A DNA stretch of 64,000 nucleotides from Nioella nitratireducens (GTDB taxonomy: Bacteria > Pseudomonadota > Alphaproteobacteria > Rhodobacterales > Rhodobacteraceae), in contig NZ_MNBW01000003.1 of NCBI RefSeq assembly GCF_001879715.1, forward strand, positions 186,001-250,000. The letters are read 5' to 3'. This document shows positions 45,043-54,084 of this stretch, one piece after another (position 1 is the first letter of the stretch; each line of letters begins with the position of its first letter). Both the position numbers and the translations under genes were made by a program. The notes beneath the pieces are model-generated. The model did no database searches and was not told the DNA's origin. It saw nothing but the letters and a program-made list of their open reading frames with translations.

Positions 45043-45678
45043 ATGCGCCGTCTTCCCGTCTATCTTGTCCTCGACGTCTCTGGCTCCATGCATGGAGAAA
45101 AGATCGAGGCGGTCCGCAACGGCATGCAGATGCTGGTCAGCACCCTGCGCACCGACCCGTACGCGCTCGAGACCGCCTACCTTTCCGTGATCGTGTTTGA
45201 TGACACCGCGCGTCAGGTGGTGCCCTTGACAGAGCTGATGGCGTTCCAGCCGCCCCATGTGGAGGCCGGCTCAACCACGTCGCTCGGGGACGCGCTCCGG
45301 GTGACCAAGGAGTGTATAGAACGGGAGGTCCGCAAGACGACGACGGACAGCAAGGGGGACTGGAAACCGCTCGTCTTCCTGATGACGGACGGGCAGCCAA
45401 CGGACGACTGGCAGAAGGGGCTTACGGAGTTCCGCAAGATCAAGCCCGGAATGGTGATCGCCTGCGCGGCGGGCCATGATGTCGACACCTCGATCCTCAA
45501 GCAGATCACCGAGGTGGTCGTCTCCCTCGACACCGCTGACAGCTCGACGATCAGCGCCTTCTTCAAATGGGTCTCCGCCTCCATCTCGACCAGCTCGAAG
45601 AAGATCGACCTAGCGAAGTCGGAGTCCACCCAGATCAGCGAGCTCCCCCCACCGCCCCCGCAGATCACCCTGGTCTGA
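45043..45678 (+). CDS. terY: TerY-type VWA domain protein 1
   Basis: The 211-residue single-domain protein begins MRRLPVYLVLDVSGSMHGEK. The MIDAS metal site is intact: D11-x-S13-x-S15, Thr in GSTTSLGDAL, and D116 in MTDGQPTD. It ends with a Pro-rich tail (PPPPPQITLV) also found in terY2. In Ter systems VWA proteins with a PP2C phosphatase and a kinase form a signalling triad. It is the first gene of a run of at least seven genes on the plus strand. Confidence 0.92.
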   Translation: MRRLPVYLVLDVSGSMHGEKIEAVRNGMQMLVSTLRTDPYALETAYLSVIVFDDTARQVVPLTELMAFQPPHVEAGSTTSLGDALRVTKECIEREVRKTTTDSKGDWKPLVFLMTDGQPTDDWQKGLTEFRKIKPGMVIACAAGHDVDTSILKQITEVVVSLDTADSSTISAFFKWVSASISTSSKKIDLAKSESTQISELPPPPPQITLV

Positions 45679-45702
45679 TCCGGAAGAAGCGAAAGGCGTC
45701 GC

Positions 45703-46338
45703 GTGAGAAGACTCCCCGTATATCTGCTGCTTGACACCTCCGGGTCGATGCGTGGCGAACCGATCGAGGCCGTGAACACAGGGATCCGGGTCATGGTGAG
45801 CGCGCTTCGGCAGGACCCGCATGCGCTGGAGACGGTGCATGTGAGCATCATCACCTTCGACGCGGATGCGAGGGTGCTGACCCCGCTCACCGCGCTGGAT
45901 GAGCTGCAGCTGCCGCATATCACGACCCCGCAGTCCGGCCCGACCCATCTCGGGCTGGCCCTTGAGACGCTCTGCTCACAGGTCCGGCGCGAGGTTCTCC
46001 GGTCCACGGCGGAGCAGAAGGGTGACTGGGCACCATATCTGTTCGTCATGACGGACGGGAAGCCGTCCGACTTGCAGATGTTTGAGCAGCAGAGCCCGAA
46101 AGTGCGTGCTCTCGGTTTCGCCAACATCATCGGCTGCGTCGCGGGCCCGAAGGCCCGCAGGGAGGACCTCACCCCGCTTTGCGACCACGTCGTCGCGCTG
46201 GACACGATGGACAGCGTCGGCTTCACCAGCCTCTTCAAGTGGGTCACCGCGGCGATCTCCGGCGGGAACCGGTCGATGGGGGCCACCTCGACGGTTAGCC
46301 TGCCGCCGCCGCCGCCAGAGATCCAGATCGTGCTCTGA
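45703..46338 (+). CDS. terY: TerY-type VWA domain protein 2
   Basis: The protein has 211 residues with a GTG start at 45703. The MIDAS is intact (D11, S13, S15, T81 in SGPTHLG, D118 in MTDGKPSD). It is most like the VWA half of the TM2 fusion at 50827-52197 (shared LCDHVVALDTMDS), so the two arose by duplication. The Pro-rich tail is PPPPPEIQIVL. Confidence 0.92.
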   Translation: MRRLPVYLLLDTSGSMRGEPIEAVNTGIRVMVSALRQDPHALETVHVSIITFDADARVLTPLTALDELQLPHITTPQSGPTHLGLALETLCSQVRREVLRSTAEQKGDWAPYLFVMTDGKPSDLQMFEQQSPKVRALGFANIIGCVAGPKARREDLTPLCDHVVALDTMDSVGFTSLFKWVTAAISGGNRSMGATSTVSLPPPPPEIQIVL

Positions 46339-46348
46339 GGGGGGTCTG

Positions 46349-47422
46349 ATGCGCCGACTCCCGATCTTCCTAATGGTTGACGTCTCCGAATCTATGGTCG
46401 GGGAGACCCTTTACAAGCTTGAGGAGGGGATCGGTGCGGTGGTCTCCACCCTTCGAAAGGACCCCTACGCCCTCGAGACGGCCCACCTCTCCGTCATCGT
46501 TTTTGCCGGGAAGGCGCGAACGATCATCCCGCTCACGGAGCTGTTCGCGTTCCACCCGCCGGAGCTCCCGGTCGGGGGTGGGACCGCGCTCGGCGCGGCC
46601 CTCGATCACCTGATGAGCGAGATTGACCGGACAGTCTTAACAAGTCGGCCCGACCGGAAAGGGGACTGGCGTCCCATCGTCTTCCTGCTGACCGACGGGG
46701 CGCCGACGGATGACGTAAGCCGTCCGATCGACCGCTGGAACCGGTCCTACCGGTCCCGTGTCAGCCTCGTCGCCGTGTCCATCGGCGGCGGTGCGGATCA
46801 TGCGGTTCTGAAACGGCTCACCGAGGAGGTGATCGTGTTCGACGATACCGCCCCGGACGCCTTCGCCCGGTTTATCCGGTGGATATCCATGTCAATCCAG
46901 TCCCAGAGCCGGAGCGTGAGCGCGGGCCAGGACGGGAAGGTCAGCCTTGCCAAGCCGGAGGAGGGCCTTCTTGCCCCGGTTGAGCGCGCAGGCGCCCTCA
47001 CCCCGTTCTCCGGGGTCGATGATCGGTTCGCGGTCTTTCTGGGCCGCTGCGCGAAAACGCGGCTCCCCTATGTGGTCAAGTTTGAGCGCCATCTCGGCCG
47101 GTTCGAGACGCGGGACCCGGCGCTCGCGAAGCTCCTAGAGACGAGGAGCTACGTGCTGAACACGGCAGTTCCTGTCAAGAACAGCTATTTCGACCTGACC
47201 GAGGAGGGGGGAGCCGCGCACTCGGTCAGCTCGGACCAGCTGATCGGTCAGCCGGTCTGCCCGCATTGTCTGGCCCGGTTCGGGATGGCGGTATGTCGCT
47301 GCGGCGGAATCCACTGTATTGAGGGGGAGGGGGAGCGCACCTGCCCCTGGTGCGGGCATACGGGCCATTACGGTTCCGCGGCCTCCGGGGACGGGTTTAA
47401 CATAGGACGGGGGCGCGGATGA
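46349..47422 (+). CDS. terY: TerY-type VWA protein 3 with C-terminal zinc ribbon
   Basis: The protein has 357 residues. VWA (about 1-200) has D11-x-S13-x-S15 in DVSESM and D in LTDGAPTDD. A linker follows, then a domain with RFAVFLGRCAKTRLPYVVKF and a C-terminal zinc ribbon (CPHCLARFGMAVCRCGG, then CPWCGHTGHYG). This is the TerY-C architecture. The stop overlaps the PP2C start (4 bp), so the two are coupled, matching the known VWA-phosphatase pairing. Confidence 0.92.
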   Translation: MRRLPIFLMVDVSESMVGETLYKLEEGIGAVVSTLRKDPYALETAHLSVIVFAGKARTIIPLTELFAFHPPELPVGGGTALGAALDHLMSEIDRTVLTSRPDRKGDWRPIVFLLTDGAPTDDVSRPIDRWNRSYRSRVSLVAVSIGGGADHAVLKRLTEEVIVFDDTAPDAFARFIRWISMSIQSQSRSVSAGQDGKVSLAKPEEGLLAPVERAGALTPFSGVDDRFAVFLGRCAKTRLPYVVKFERHLGRFETRDPALAKLLETRSYVLNTAVPVKNSYFDLTEEGGAAHSVSSDQLIGQPVCPHCLARFGMAVCRCGGIHCIEGEGERTCPWCGHTGHYGSAASGDGFNIGRGRG

Positions 47423-49281
47423 GCGGATCTAGCGTTGAGGCGGCCATGGGGGTGCTCTTCGAGGCGCTCCGGGCTGAGGGGGTGAGCCCGATTGAGGACG
47501 GGTACGCGGGGATAACCGGTCTCTCTACGGAGCAGCGGCTCCTGCTGGCGGCCTTGGAACACGTATCCTCAGGGGTTAAAATGCCTGCGGAAGAATCGAC
47601 GCTCGATACCGACACCCTGATCCCGGACGCAACGCCCCCAACGGGACCGGCGGGGGATCCGTCTGAAGATGGGGCTTTTCGGGCGCCTGAAGCTCCGGAA
47701 AGGGCCGAGCTGAAGCCAAGACCGGCTGAACAGCTGAGTTCCATTGCCGAGGAGCATGTCCTCACCGAGCCATCAAGCGCCGCAGAAGTGATCGCCCAGA
47801 TCGACCCGGAGCCGGACGGGTTGACGTCGGACCCGGCTTCGGAAGATGAGCCGGTAGAGAAGCGTGAACCGTATGAGGCGGAAGCGGTGACTGAGGGCGC
47901 GGCCGCGGCCGCAGGCATCATGCCGCTGGATCAAGAGCCTACCCCTGAGGCCCAGACGGGTTCGGATCCGGCCCGAGATGCTCAACAATCTGTAAACCCG
48001 GCCGTTGTAGAGAAGCTCGTAGAGGTTCCACAGCCCGGCGGCGTCCCAACGATGCCGACGCGGGCCGCAACGCAGGGGGATGCCGCCGTGACGCCGTTGG
48101 AGATCGTGAATAAGACCGTCTACCTCAAGAACGCCCGCATGAGCGAGCCCTATCTCGGACAGATCGACGTTCCGGGGCTCAAGGGGATGCGCCTTCTGGA
48201 TGACGGGGGGACTGGTCTGGCCCTTGATGAGGAGACGGGGACGCTGAGCGGCCAACCGGGTGCGAGCGGGGACTTCATCGTCCGGATTCAGGGGCTCTTG
48301 TCGGGCCGCCGCTGCAACGTGGTCGCCAACCTGGCGGTGATCCCAGACCCGCGTTCGCTCTGGATCTCCAAACCCCACGACCCCACGGCCCCCTTCGCCA
48401 AGGAGGACGAGGACAGCGGCGTCAACCGGGGAGATCTGCTCTGCGTGGCCGCGAGCAAGCGGGGGCGCTCGCACGCCCAGGAGGGGCTGTTCCGGGATGA
48501 CGATTTCGCCCTTTGGACCGGCGGCCCGGGCGGCTGGAACATCGCGGTGGTGGCGGACGGGGCCGGGTCGGCGAAGTACTCCCGGCGCGGGTCCCAGATC
48601 GCGGTCCGGACGATCGTCCGGGACCTGCCGCCTCTTCTTGAAGAGCACCTCACCGGCCAGATTGACGGGCTGGTCGCCGAATACCTTAAAGGGGTTGAGG
48701 GGGCTGAGGACCGGATCAGTACCCAGCTCTACCTGTCCCTTGCGACCGCCGCCTTCAACGCGGCGAAGGCGATTGGGGAGGAGGCAACACGGGTTGACGA
48801 GCGCGCAGGCGCCTTCTCCACTACACTTGTGCTGAGCGTTGCCCGCAAGGGGCCGCACGGCTGGTTCATCGCTGGGTTCTCGATCGGGGACGGCGGGGCA
48901 GCGATCTTCGACCTCCCCTCGCGGACGGTGAAGACGCTCACCCTTGCCGACAGCGGTGAGTTCGCCGGTCAGACCCGATTTCTTCAGAAGTCCGAATTCG
49001 CCGCAGGCTATGAGGAGGTGGCCAAGCGGCTCTTCTTCGACGTCCGGGACGGTTTCACGGCGGTCCTCGCCATGACGGACGGGATCACGGACCCGAAATT
49101 CCCGACCGACAGCGCCTTCGCGAGCGCTGACGTGTGGTGCAGCTTCTGGGAGACGGACCTGTCACAGTCGGTCCTGCTGGACCGAGACAACTCGGCCATT
49201 GAGCGGGAGCTGCTGGCCTGGCTCGACTTCTGGTCCCCCGGAAATCACGACGATCGCACCATTGCGATCATGTTGCCATGA
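47419..49281 (+). CDS. PP2C-type protein phosphatase with disordered N terminus and Ig-like domain
   Basis: The protein has 620 residues. Residues 1-50 are helical and 55-215 an acidic, Pro/Glu-rich linker. About 235-320 is a He_PIG-type Ig fold (GLALDEETGTLSGQPGASGDF). The PP2C domain fills 335-620: metal-binding VVADGAGSAKYSRRGSQ, SIGDGGAAIF, MTDGITDPKFP and NHDDRTIAIML. It is expected to remove phosphate from the target of the kinase encoded next. It is coupled to terY3 by a 4-bp overlap. Confidence 0.9.
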   Translation: MSGSSVEAAMGVLFEALRAEGVSPIEDGYAGITGLSTEQRLLLAALEHVSSGVKMPAEESTLDTDTLIPDATPPTGPAGDPSEDGAFRAPEAPERAELKPRPAEQLSSIAEEHVLTEPSSAAEVIAQIDPEPDGLTSDPASEDEPVEKREPYEAEAVTEGAAAAAGIMPLDQEPTPEAQTGSDPARDAQQSVNPAVVEKLVEVPQPGGVPTMPTRAATQGDAAVTPLEIVNKTVYLKNARMSEPYLGQIDVPGLKGMRLLDDGGTGLALDEETGTLSGQPGASGDFIVRIQGLLSGRRCNVVANLAVIPDPRSLWISKPHDPTAPFAKEDEDSGVNRGDLLCVAASKRGRSHAQEGLFRDDDFALWTGGPGGWNIAVVADGAGSAKYSRRGSQIAVRTIVRDLPPLLEEHLTGQIDGLVAEYLKGVEGAEDRISTQLYLSLATAAFNAAKAIGEEATRVDERAGAFSTTLVLSVARKGPHGWFIAGFSIGDGGAAIFDLPSRTVKTLTLADSGEFAGQTRFLQKSEFAAGYEEVAKRLFFDVRDGFTAVLAMTDGITDPKFPTDSAFASADVWCSFWETDLSQSVLLDRDNSAIERELLAWLDFWSPGNHDDRTIAIMLP

Positions 49282-49291
49282 GGAGGATCGG

Positions 49292-50782
49292 TTGACGATC
49301 GTCAAACTCACCACCACGGACGGGCAGCCCGTCGAGTACCGCGATGAGATCATCGGTCAGGGCGGGATGAAGGACGTCTACTTCAGCCCGGACCGGTCCT
49401 ACGTAGTCGCCTTCTTCCGGGACCAGCTCGACTTCCAGGGGAAGGAGCGGCTCAAGTCGATCGTTGGCGCTTACCGGGACGGGATCTACAGCCAGAAGGG
49501 GGGGGACTACTGGCGAGACCTGTTCTGCTGGCCGACTGGGATCGTCGAGAAGGACGGCCGGTTCGGGGTCGTGGCCCCCGTCTACCGGCCCCACTTCTTC
49601 TTCTCACACGGGTCCGTCAGCAACGACATGCTCGGGATCAAGGGGAAGGAGAAGGAGGGGAAGTGGTTCGCGAGCGCGTCGAACCGGGCGAAGTTCCTGG
49701 CCTCGGAGGAAAAGGGGACCTGGCTCTCCCATCTTCAGATCTGTCTGATGATCAGCCGGGCGGTCCGGCGCCTGCACGCAGCCGGGCTCGCCCACTCCGA
49801 CCTGTCCTACAAGAACGTCCTTGTCGACCCCTCAACCGGCAAGGCCTGCATCATCGACATCGATGGGCTGGTCGTCCCGGGGAAGTTCCCGCCGGACGTG
49901 GTCGGCACCCCGGACTTCATCGCGCCCGAGGTGATCGCGACCCAGCACCTGAGCAAGACGGACCCGAGCCGGAAGCTCCCGTCCGCGCTCACCGACCGGC
50001 ACGCGCTCGCGGTCCTCATCTACATGTACCTGTTCTATCGTCACCCGCTCCGGGGCGGGAAGGTGCACGATCCGGACGCGACGAAGGACGAGGAGCTCTC
50101 GATGGGGGCCAAGGCCCTCTTCGTCGAGCATCCGACGGACGCGAGCAATCGGGTCCGTCCGGACCATCTGGGTAAGTTCCAGCTCCCTTGGGGGGATCCG
50201 GCCCGGATCCCCTACACGATCGCCGGGCCCCTCCTCGCCGAGTTGTTCCGGAAGGCGTTCGTGGACGGGCTGCACTCCCCCCAGGACCGGCCGACCCCGT
50301 CAGAGTGGGAGAACGCGCTGGTCCGGACCATGGACCTTATCCAGCCCTGTTCGGCGAAGTGCGAGATGGGCTGGTACGTTTTCGACAACACGACCGCCCC
50401 GCGCTGCCCCTGCTGCGGAACCCCCTATCAGGGGGCGCTGCCAGTCCTGAACCTCTACTCGAGCCGGCACGCCGGAGCCTACCAGGCGGATAACCACCGG
50501 GTCATGGTGTGGGACGGGCAGTCCCTGTTCCCCTGGCACGTGAACCGCAAAGTGTTCCCGAACGAGCACCTCACCCCGGATCAGCGCAAGCGGGTCGGGT
50601 ATTTCCAGCGGCATCAGGGGGAGTGGTTCCTCGTGAATGAGGGGATGCCGCAGATGCATGACGTCATCGCGAAGCTTGACGTTCCGGTCGGTGGGAACGT
50701 CAAGCTGACCGACGGGGCACAGGTGCTCCTGTCTCGTGAGGACGGGGGCCGGCTCATTCACGTTCAGCTGGTGAACGGGTGA
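49292..50782 (+). CDS. Protein kinase with C-terminal zinc ribbon
   Basis: The protein has 496 residues with a TTG start at 49292 behind AGGAGG. The kinase core has IIGQGGMKDVYFS (glycine-rich loop), the catalytic loop HSDLSYKNVLVD near residue 170, and DIDG in place of DFG. A zinc ribbon follows (CSAKCEMGWYVF...CPCCG), then a C-terminal domain that ends VLLSREDGGRLIHVQLVNG, FHA/SH3-like. It is the kinase of a TerY phosphorylation triad. The invariant-Lys position (VVAFFRD) is unusual and may mean an atypical active site. Confidence 0.88.
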   Translation: MTIVKLTTTDGQPVEYRDEIIGQGGMKDVYFSPDRSYVVAFFRDQLDFQGKERLKSIVGAYRDGIYSQKGGDYWRDLFCWPTGIVEKDGRFGVVAPVYRPHFFFSHGSVSNDMLGIKGKEKEGKWFASASNRAKFLASEEKGTWLSHLQICLMISRAVRRLHAAGLAHSDLSYKNVLVDPSTGKACIIDIDGLVVPGKFPPDVVGTPDFIAPEVIATQHLSKTDPSRKLPSALTDRHALAVLIYMYLFYRHPLRGGKVHDPDATKDEELSMGAKALFVEHPTDASNRVRPDHLGKFQLPWGDPARIPYTIAGPLLAELFRKAFVDGLHSPQDRPTPSEWENALVRTMDLIQPCSAKCEMGWYVFDNTTAPRCPCCGTPYQGALPVLNLYSSRHAGAYQADNHRVMVWDGQSLFPWHVNRKVFPNEHLTPDQRKRVGYFQRHQGEWFLVNEGMPQMHDVIAKLDVPVGGNVKLTDGAQVLLSREDGGRLIHVQLVNG

Positions 50783-50826
50783 GACACAGAGATGCGGCAG
50801 GGTGCGTCCCAGACGCGTGAGCACAC

Positions 50827-52197
50827 ATGAGCGCCCCGGGGAACGGCTCCGGTCGTGCCAGATGGGCCGCGTTCCTGCTCAGCCTGGTCGGCCTGTTCGG
50901 GGCGCATCGGTTCTACCTTGGCCGGTACCGCTCCGGGCTTGCCATGTGTCTGATAATGCTTGCGGCGCTCTTCTCCCCGCTCTGGTCCGGCAGCGGACAG
51001 ATGGGGTCCGTTCCGGCGATAGGGGTCCTGGTCGTCATGCTATGGTGGGCACTCGACGTGATCCGGATCCTGAGCGGTGAGCTCACGGACGCGGATGGGA
51101 TGCGGCTCGGCCAGATCTGGTACGGGCTGCTGATGCTGTTCACGTTCGGCGGTTACGGGGTCCTCTGGCTCATCGACCTGTGGCTGGTCCTCAGCGGGCG
51201 GGTCCGGGACAAGGAGCGCCGCGCGCTCCGGTCTGATGCGCCGGTCCCAAGCCCCGCCCCGGTGACGGCGCCGGCTCCAAGCCCGGCGTCAGCTCCTGCT
51301 CTTGCGCCGCCGTCCCGGATTTCTATCACCCGGCCATCGGGGAAAGCGCGGGTCAAGTCGAAGGGGGCCGCCCCCAATCCGGCCCCGCCCGCGCACGCCC
51401 TTACCTCGCGGCCTCCGGCCCCCAGGGTCACGCCCCCGTCCGCCCCCGGGGTCATCAGGCTTGACCCGCCGGTCGCCCCACCCCCTTCGCCTCCACCAGC
51501 CCCGGTGAGCCCCCCGGCCGGGATCAACCTCGTGAAGCCGACCCCGAAGCCGCCCCCTCGCCCCCAGTCCGAGCGGCGGCTCCCGGTGTATCTTCTCATT
51601 GACCGGTCCGCCTCAATGCGCGGCGAGCCGATCGCGTCGGTCAATAACGCCGTCCGGGTCCTCCTTGGCGCCCTGCGCCAGGACCCTTACGCGCTCGAGA
51701 CGGCCCACATGAGCGTGCTGGGATACGCGAGGGAGGTCACGGAGATCGTCCCCCTGACCCCGATCGACATGATCCAGGTGCCGGAAATAACGGTCCCTCG
51801 ATCCGGCCCCCCCCATCTCGGGCTCGCGCTCGAGACGCTCGCAGGGCGGGTGCCCGGTGAGCTGCGGCGCGGAACGGCGGACCGGAAGGGGGACTGGTCC
51901 CCGTCCCTGATTCTGATGACGAGGGGTCGGGTCGCCGATCCGCATCTGTTCGTGGCGCAGACCCGACACCTGCGGACGCTGGGGTTCTCGCAGATCATCG
52001 GCTGCCTGACCGGTCCGAACGGGACGGGGGAGGATATCGGCCTCCTGTGTGACCACGTCGTAGCCCTCGACACGATGGACAGCGCTGGCTTCTCGAGCCT
52101 GTTTCGGTGGGTGAGCAGCTCGATTGCCACCGTGGGACGTCAGGCCCCAGGAGCACCCCTGCCGGTACCGCCGAGAGAGATCCGGCTCGACCTGTGA
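50827..52197 (+). CDS. TM2-domain/VWA fusion protein with a degraded MIDAS
   Basis: The protein has 456 residues. TM2-type membrane segments occupy about 12-130 (FLLSLVGLFGAHRFYLGRYRSG is the TM2 signature). A 110-residue Pro/Ala linker follows. The VWA from about 250 begins RRLPVYLLIDRSASMRGEP, so D259, S261 and S263 remain. Against terY2, the MIDAS Thr is Pro (SGPPHLG) and the second Asp is Arg (MTRGRVAD). It probably tethers the system to the membrane without binding metal in the normal way. Confidence 0.87.
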   Translation: MSAPGNGSGRARWAAFLLSLVGLFGAHRFYLGRYRSGLAMCLIMLAALFSPLWSGSGQMGSVPAIGVLVVMLWWALDVIRILSGELTDADGMRLGQIWYGLLMLFTFGGYGVLWLIDLWLVLSGRVRDKERRALRSDAPVPSPAPVTAPAPSPASAPALAPPSRISITRPSGKARVKSKGAAPNPAPPAHALTSRPPAPRVTPPSAPGVIRLDPPVAPPPSPPPAPVSPPAGINLVKPTPKPPPRPQSERRLPVYLLIDRSASMRGEPIASVNNAVRVLLGALRQDPYALETAHMSVLGYAREVTEIVPLTPIDMIQVPEITVPRSGPPHLGLALETLAGRVPGELRRGTADRKGDWSPSLILMTRGRVADPHLFVAQTRHLRTLGFSQIIGCLTGPNGTGEDIGLLCDHVVALDTMDSAGFSSLFRWVSSSIATVGRQAPGAPLPVPPREIRLDL

Positions 52198-52229
52198 CGG
52201 GCGCACCAGCAACAAGAAGGACGACAGGG

Positions 52230-53057
52230 ATGATGAAAAGGATTTTCTCGGACAAGCGGGCGTATTTCGCCGGTTTCGGCGGGATCGGCGGCCTTTTGAG
52301 CGCGTTCGCATATGAGATGACCAGGCTCGAAAGCGCCTTTACCTCTTGGGTCATCGGGACTGGTTTTGACGGACTATTCATAGCAGCCTGCCTTGCGCTC
52401 GCCCAAGCCCGCTACACCGGGAAGACTTTCGATCTGCGTGGTCTCTCACGAACCGCAATCATAGGCGGAGCGGGCGGCGCCGTGGGTGGTCTAATCGCCC
52501 TTTATGGCGGGTTTCCGATAGCCGGACTTTTCGGAGGGGGCGCTGATTCTGGGCGGTTCCTCGGCTGGACGCTCGGCGGTCTGGTAGTGGGGTTCGCAGT
52601 CTCCCGCGTCGTCCCCAACCTCAAGCCGAAAACTGCGAGCGCTGCCGGCGCGGTTGGCGGCTTTTTGGGCTGTGCTCTCATGTATCTGATCGCATCGCTG
52701 GCTATGGGGGTCGCCACCACGGGCGCGGCGATCGGGCTCGCGATCGCGCTCGCCGAGTCCGCCTTCCGCAGTGCCTGGCTCGAGGTGACGATCAAGCCCC
52801 GCGGGGTCTCGCTCGAGAAGGAGCGCACCCTTACGGTCACGCTCGGGGAGAAGCCGGTCCTTTTCGGCTGTTCCGGGGATTCTGACGTCCGCCTCTCCGA
52901 AATGCCAGGGGCGAAGGCGCATTTCGCGAAAGTCTCCTTGTCCGGCGGCCGGGTCACGCTGCATGATCTGATGCAAGAGCGGACGCGACCGCTCTCGGTG
53001 AACGAGGCTTTCGACCTATCGAACGCCCGGATCGTGGTGAGGGCGAAGGCAGGCTAG
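52230..53057 (+). CDS. Multi-TM protein with C-terminal FHA-like domain
   Basis: The protein has 275 residues from the ATG at 52230. Residues 10-180 are Gly/Ala-rich hydrophobic segments (FGGIGGLLSAFAYEM, GGAGGAVGGLIALYGG, LGWTLGGLVVGFAVS). The C-terminal about 90 residues (TLGEKPVLFGCSGDSDVRL, AHFAKVSLSGGRVTLHDL) resemble an FHA-type beta-sandwich. FHA domains bind phosphothreonine, so it could read out the kinase's product. The assignment rests on pattern only. Confidence 0.65.
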   Translation: MMKRIFSDKRAYFAGFGGIGGLLSAFAYEMTRLESAFTSWVIGTGFDGLFIAACLALAQARYTGKTFDLRGLSRTAIIGGAGGAVGGLIALYGGFPIAGLFGGGADSGRFLGWTLGGLVVGFAVSRVVPNLKPKTASAAGAVGGFLGCALMYLIASLAMGVATTGAAIGLAIALAESAFRSAWLEVTIKPRGVSLEKERTLTVTLGEKPVLFGCSGDSDVRLSEMPGAKAHFAKVSLSGGRVTLHDLMQERTRPLSVNEAFDLSNARIVVRAKAG

Positions 53058-53082
53058 GCCTGTTACGGAAAGGAGCTGACTG

Positions 53083-54069
53083 ATGGGTATGCGGTTTCGA
53101 AGAACAATCAGTTTGGCACCGGGGCTCAGGCTTAACCTAGGGGCACGTGGTGCAAGCCTCTCGGCTGGGCCGAGGGGGGCCAGCATCACCATCGGCCGAA
53201 ACGGGGTCTACGGGAACGTCGGGATGCCGGGGACCGGCCTGTCCTATCGAACGCGTCTCGACGGTCGCCCCAATATCTCATCCCCACCTGATGGTGCGGA
53301 AAATACCGTCCAGCCCGTACCTGTCACCGCGTCGATAAGTGACGACGGTCGGCTCCTCCTGACCGGGCCAGACGGGCTTCCATTCCCGGAAGATGAGCAC
53401 GCAGCGGCGCTTAAGAGGAACCGACCTGACTTGATTGACCTGCTTGAGAGACGCGCGACGGAGCTCAACGAATGGTCTGACCGGTTGATCAGGCCTCACC
53501 TGCAAACGCCGACGCCCATGTCATTTAACGACGCGTTCGTCCCGGCACCGTTCGAACTTCCGCGTCCGGAAAAGCCGGATCCTGAGGAGGTGAGCCTTAT
53601 CAGTTCCTGGTTCGGGGGCCGGGAGCGGGCTGATGCCCGTTATCAGGAAGAGCTCGCGTCCTACCGCGTGGCGATCTCGCAGTGGCGCGCGGCCGAGGAA
53701 AATCACGGCACTGATCAGGAAGCCGCAAGGAAACGTCATGAACGTTGGCGGGACGGGGACGCGATTGCTGCTCAGGAACTTCTAGAAGATCGCCTTGGCG
53801 GGATCAGCTGGCCCCGAGAAACGCTGATTTCCTATCAGACCACCGGAACGGATCTTCGGGTGGATGTGGATCTCCCTGAGTTGGAAGACATGCCCGCCGA
53901 CACCGCACGAGTCTTGAAACGCGAGATGCGGGTCGAGATGCGGCCTAAGGGGGCAACGGAGCGGCGTCTCGACTACGTCACGCATGTCCACTCGATAGCG
54001 TTCCGTATCGCCGGCGAGGCGTTCGCCGCTATGCCTAGTCTGCGGAACGTCCTCATCAGCGGTTTTAGC
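53083..54069 (+). pseudogene. DUF4236 protein gene, 5' part, broken by the IS66-type insertion
   Basis: The gene starts MGMRFRRTISLAPGLRLNLG, the DUF4236 signature, followed by GNVGMPGTGLSYRTR. It runs to GGTTTTAGC at 54061-54069, where the IS begins. Translation now reads into the IS and ends at 54270. The missing end is intact at 56890-57081; excising the IS and one target copy rejoins the frame through SGFSQRQSR. The central part is helical (RYQEELASYRVAISQWRAAEE). The interruption removes the last about 63 residues. Confidence 0.88.
54062..54069 (+). repeat. Left target-site duplication of the IS66-type element
   Basis: GTTTTAGC directly precedes the left terminal repeat and recurs at 56882-56889. 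Eight bases is the usual IS66 duplication length. Confidence 0.92.
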
Positions 54070-54084
54070 GTAACCGACCGGTTG

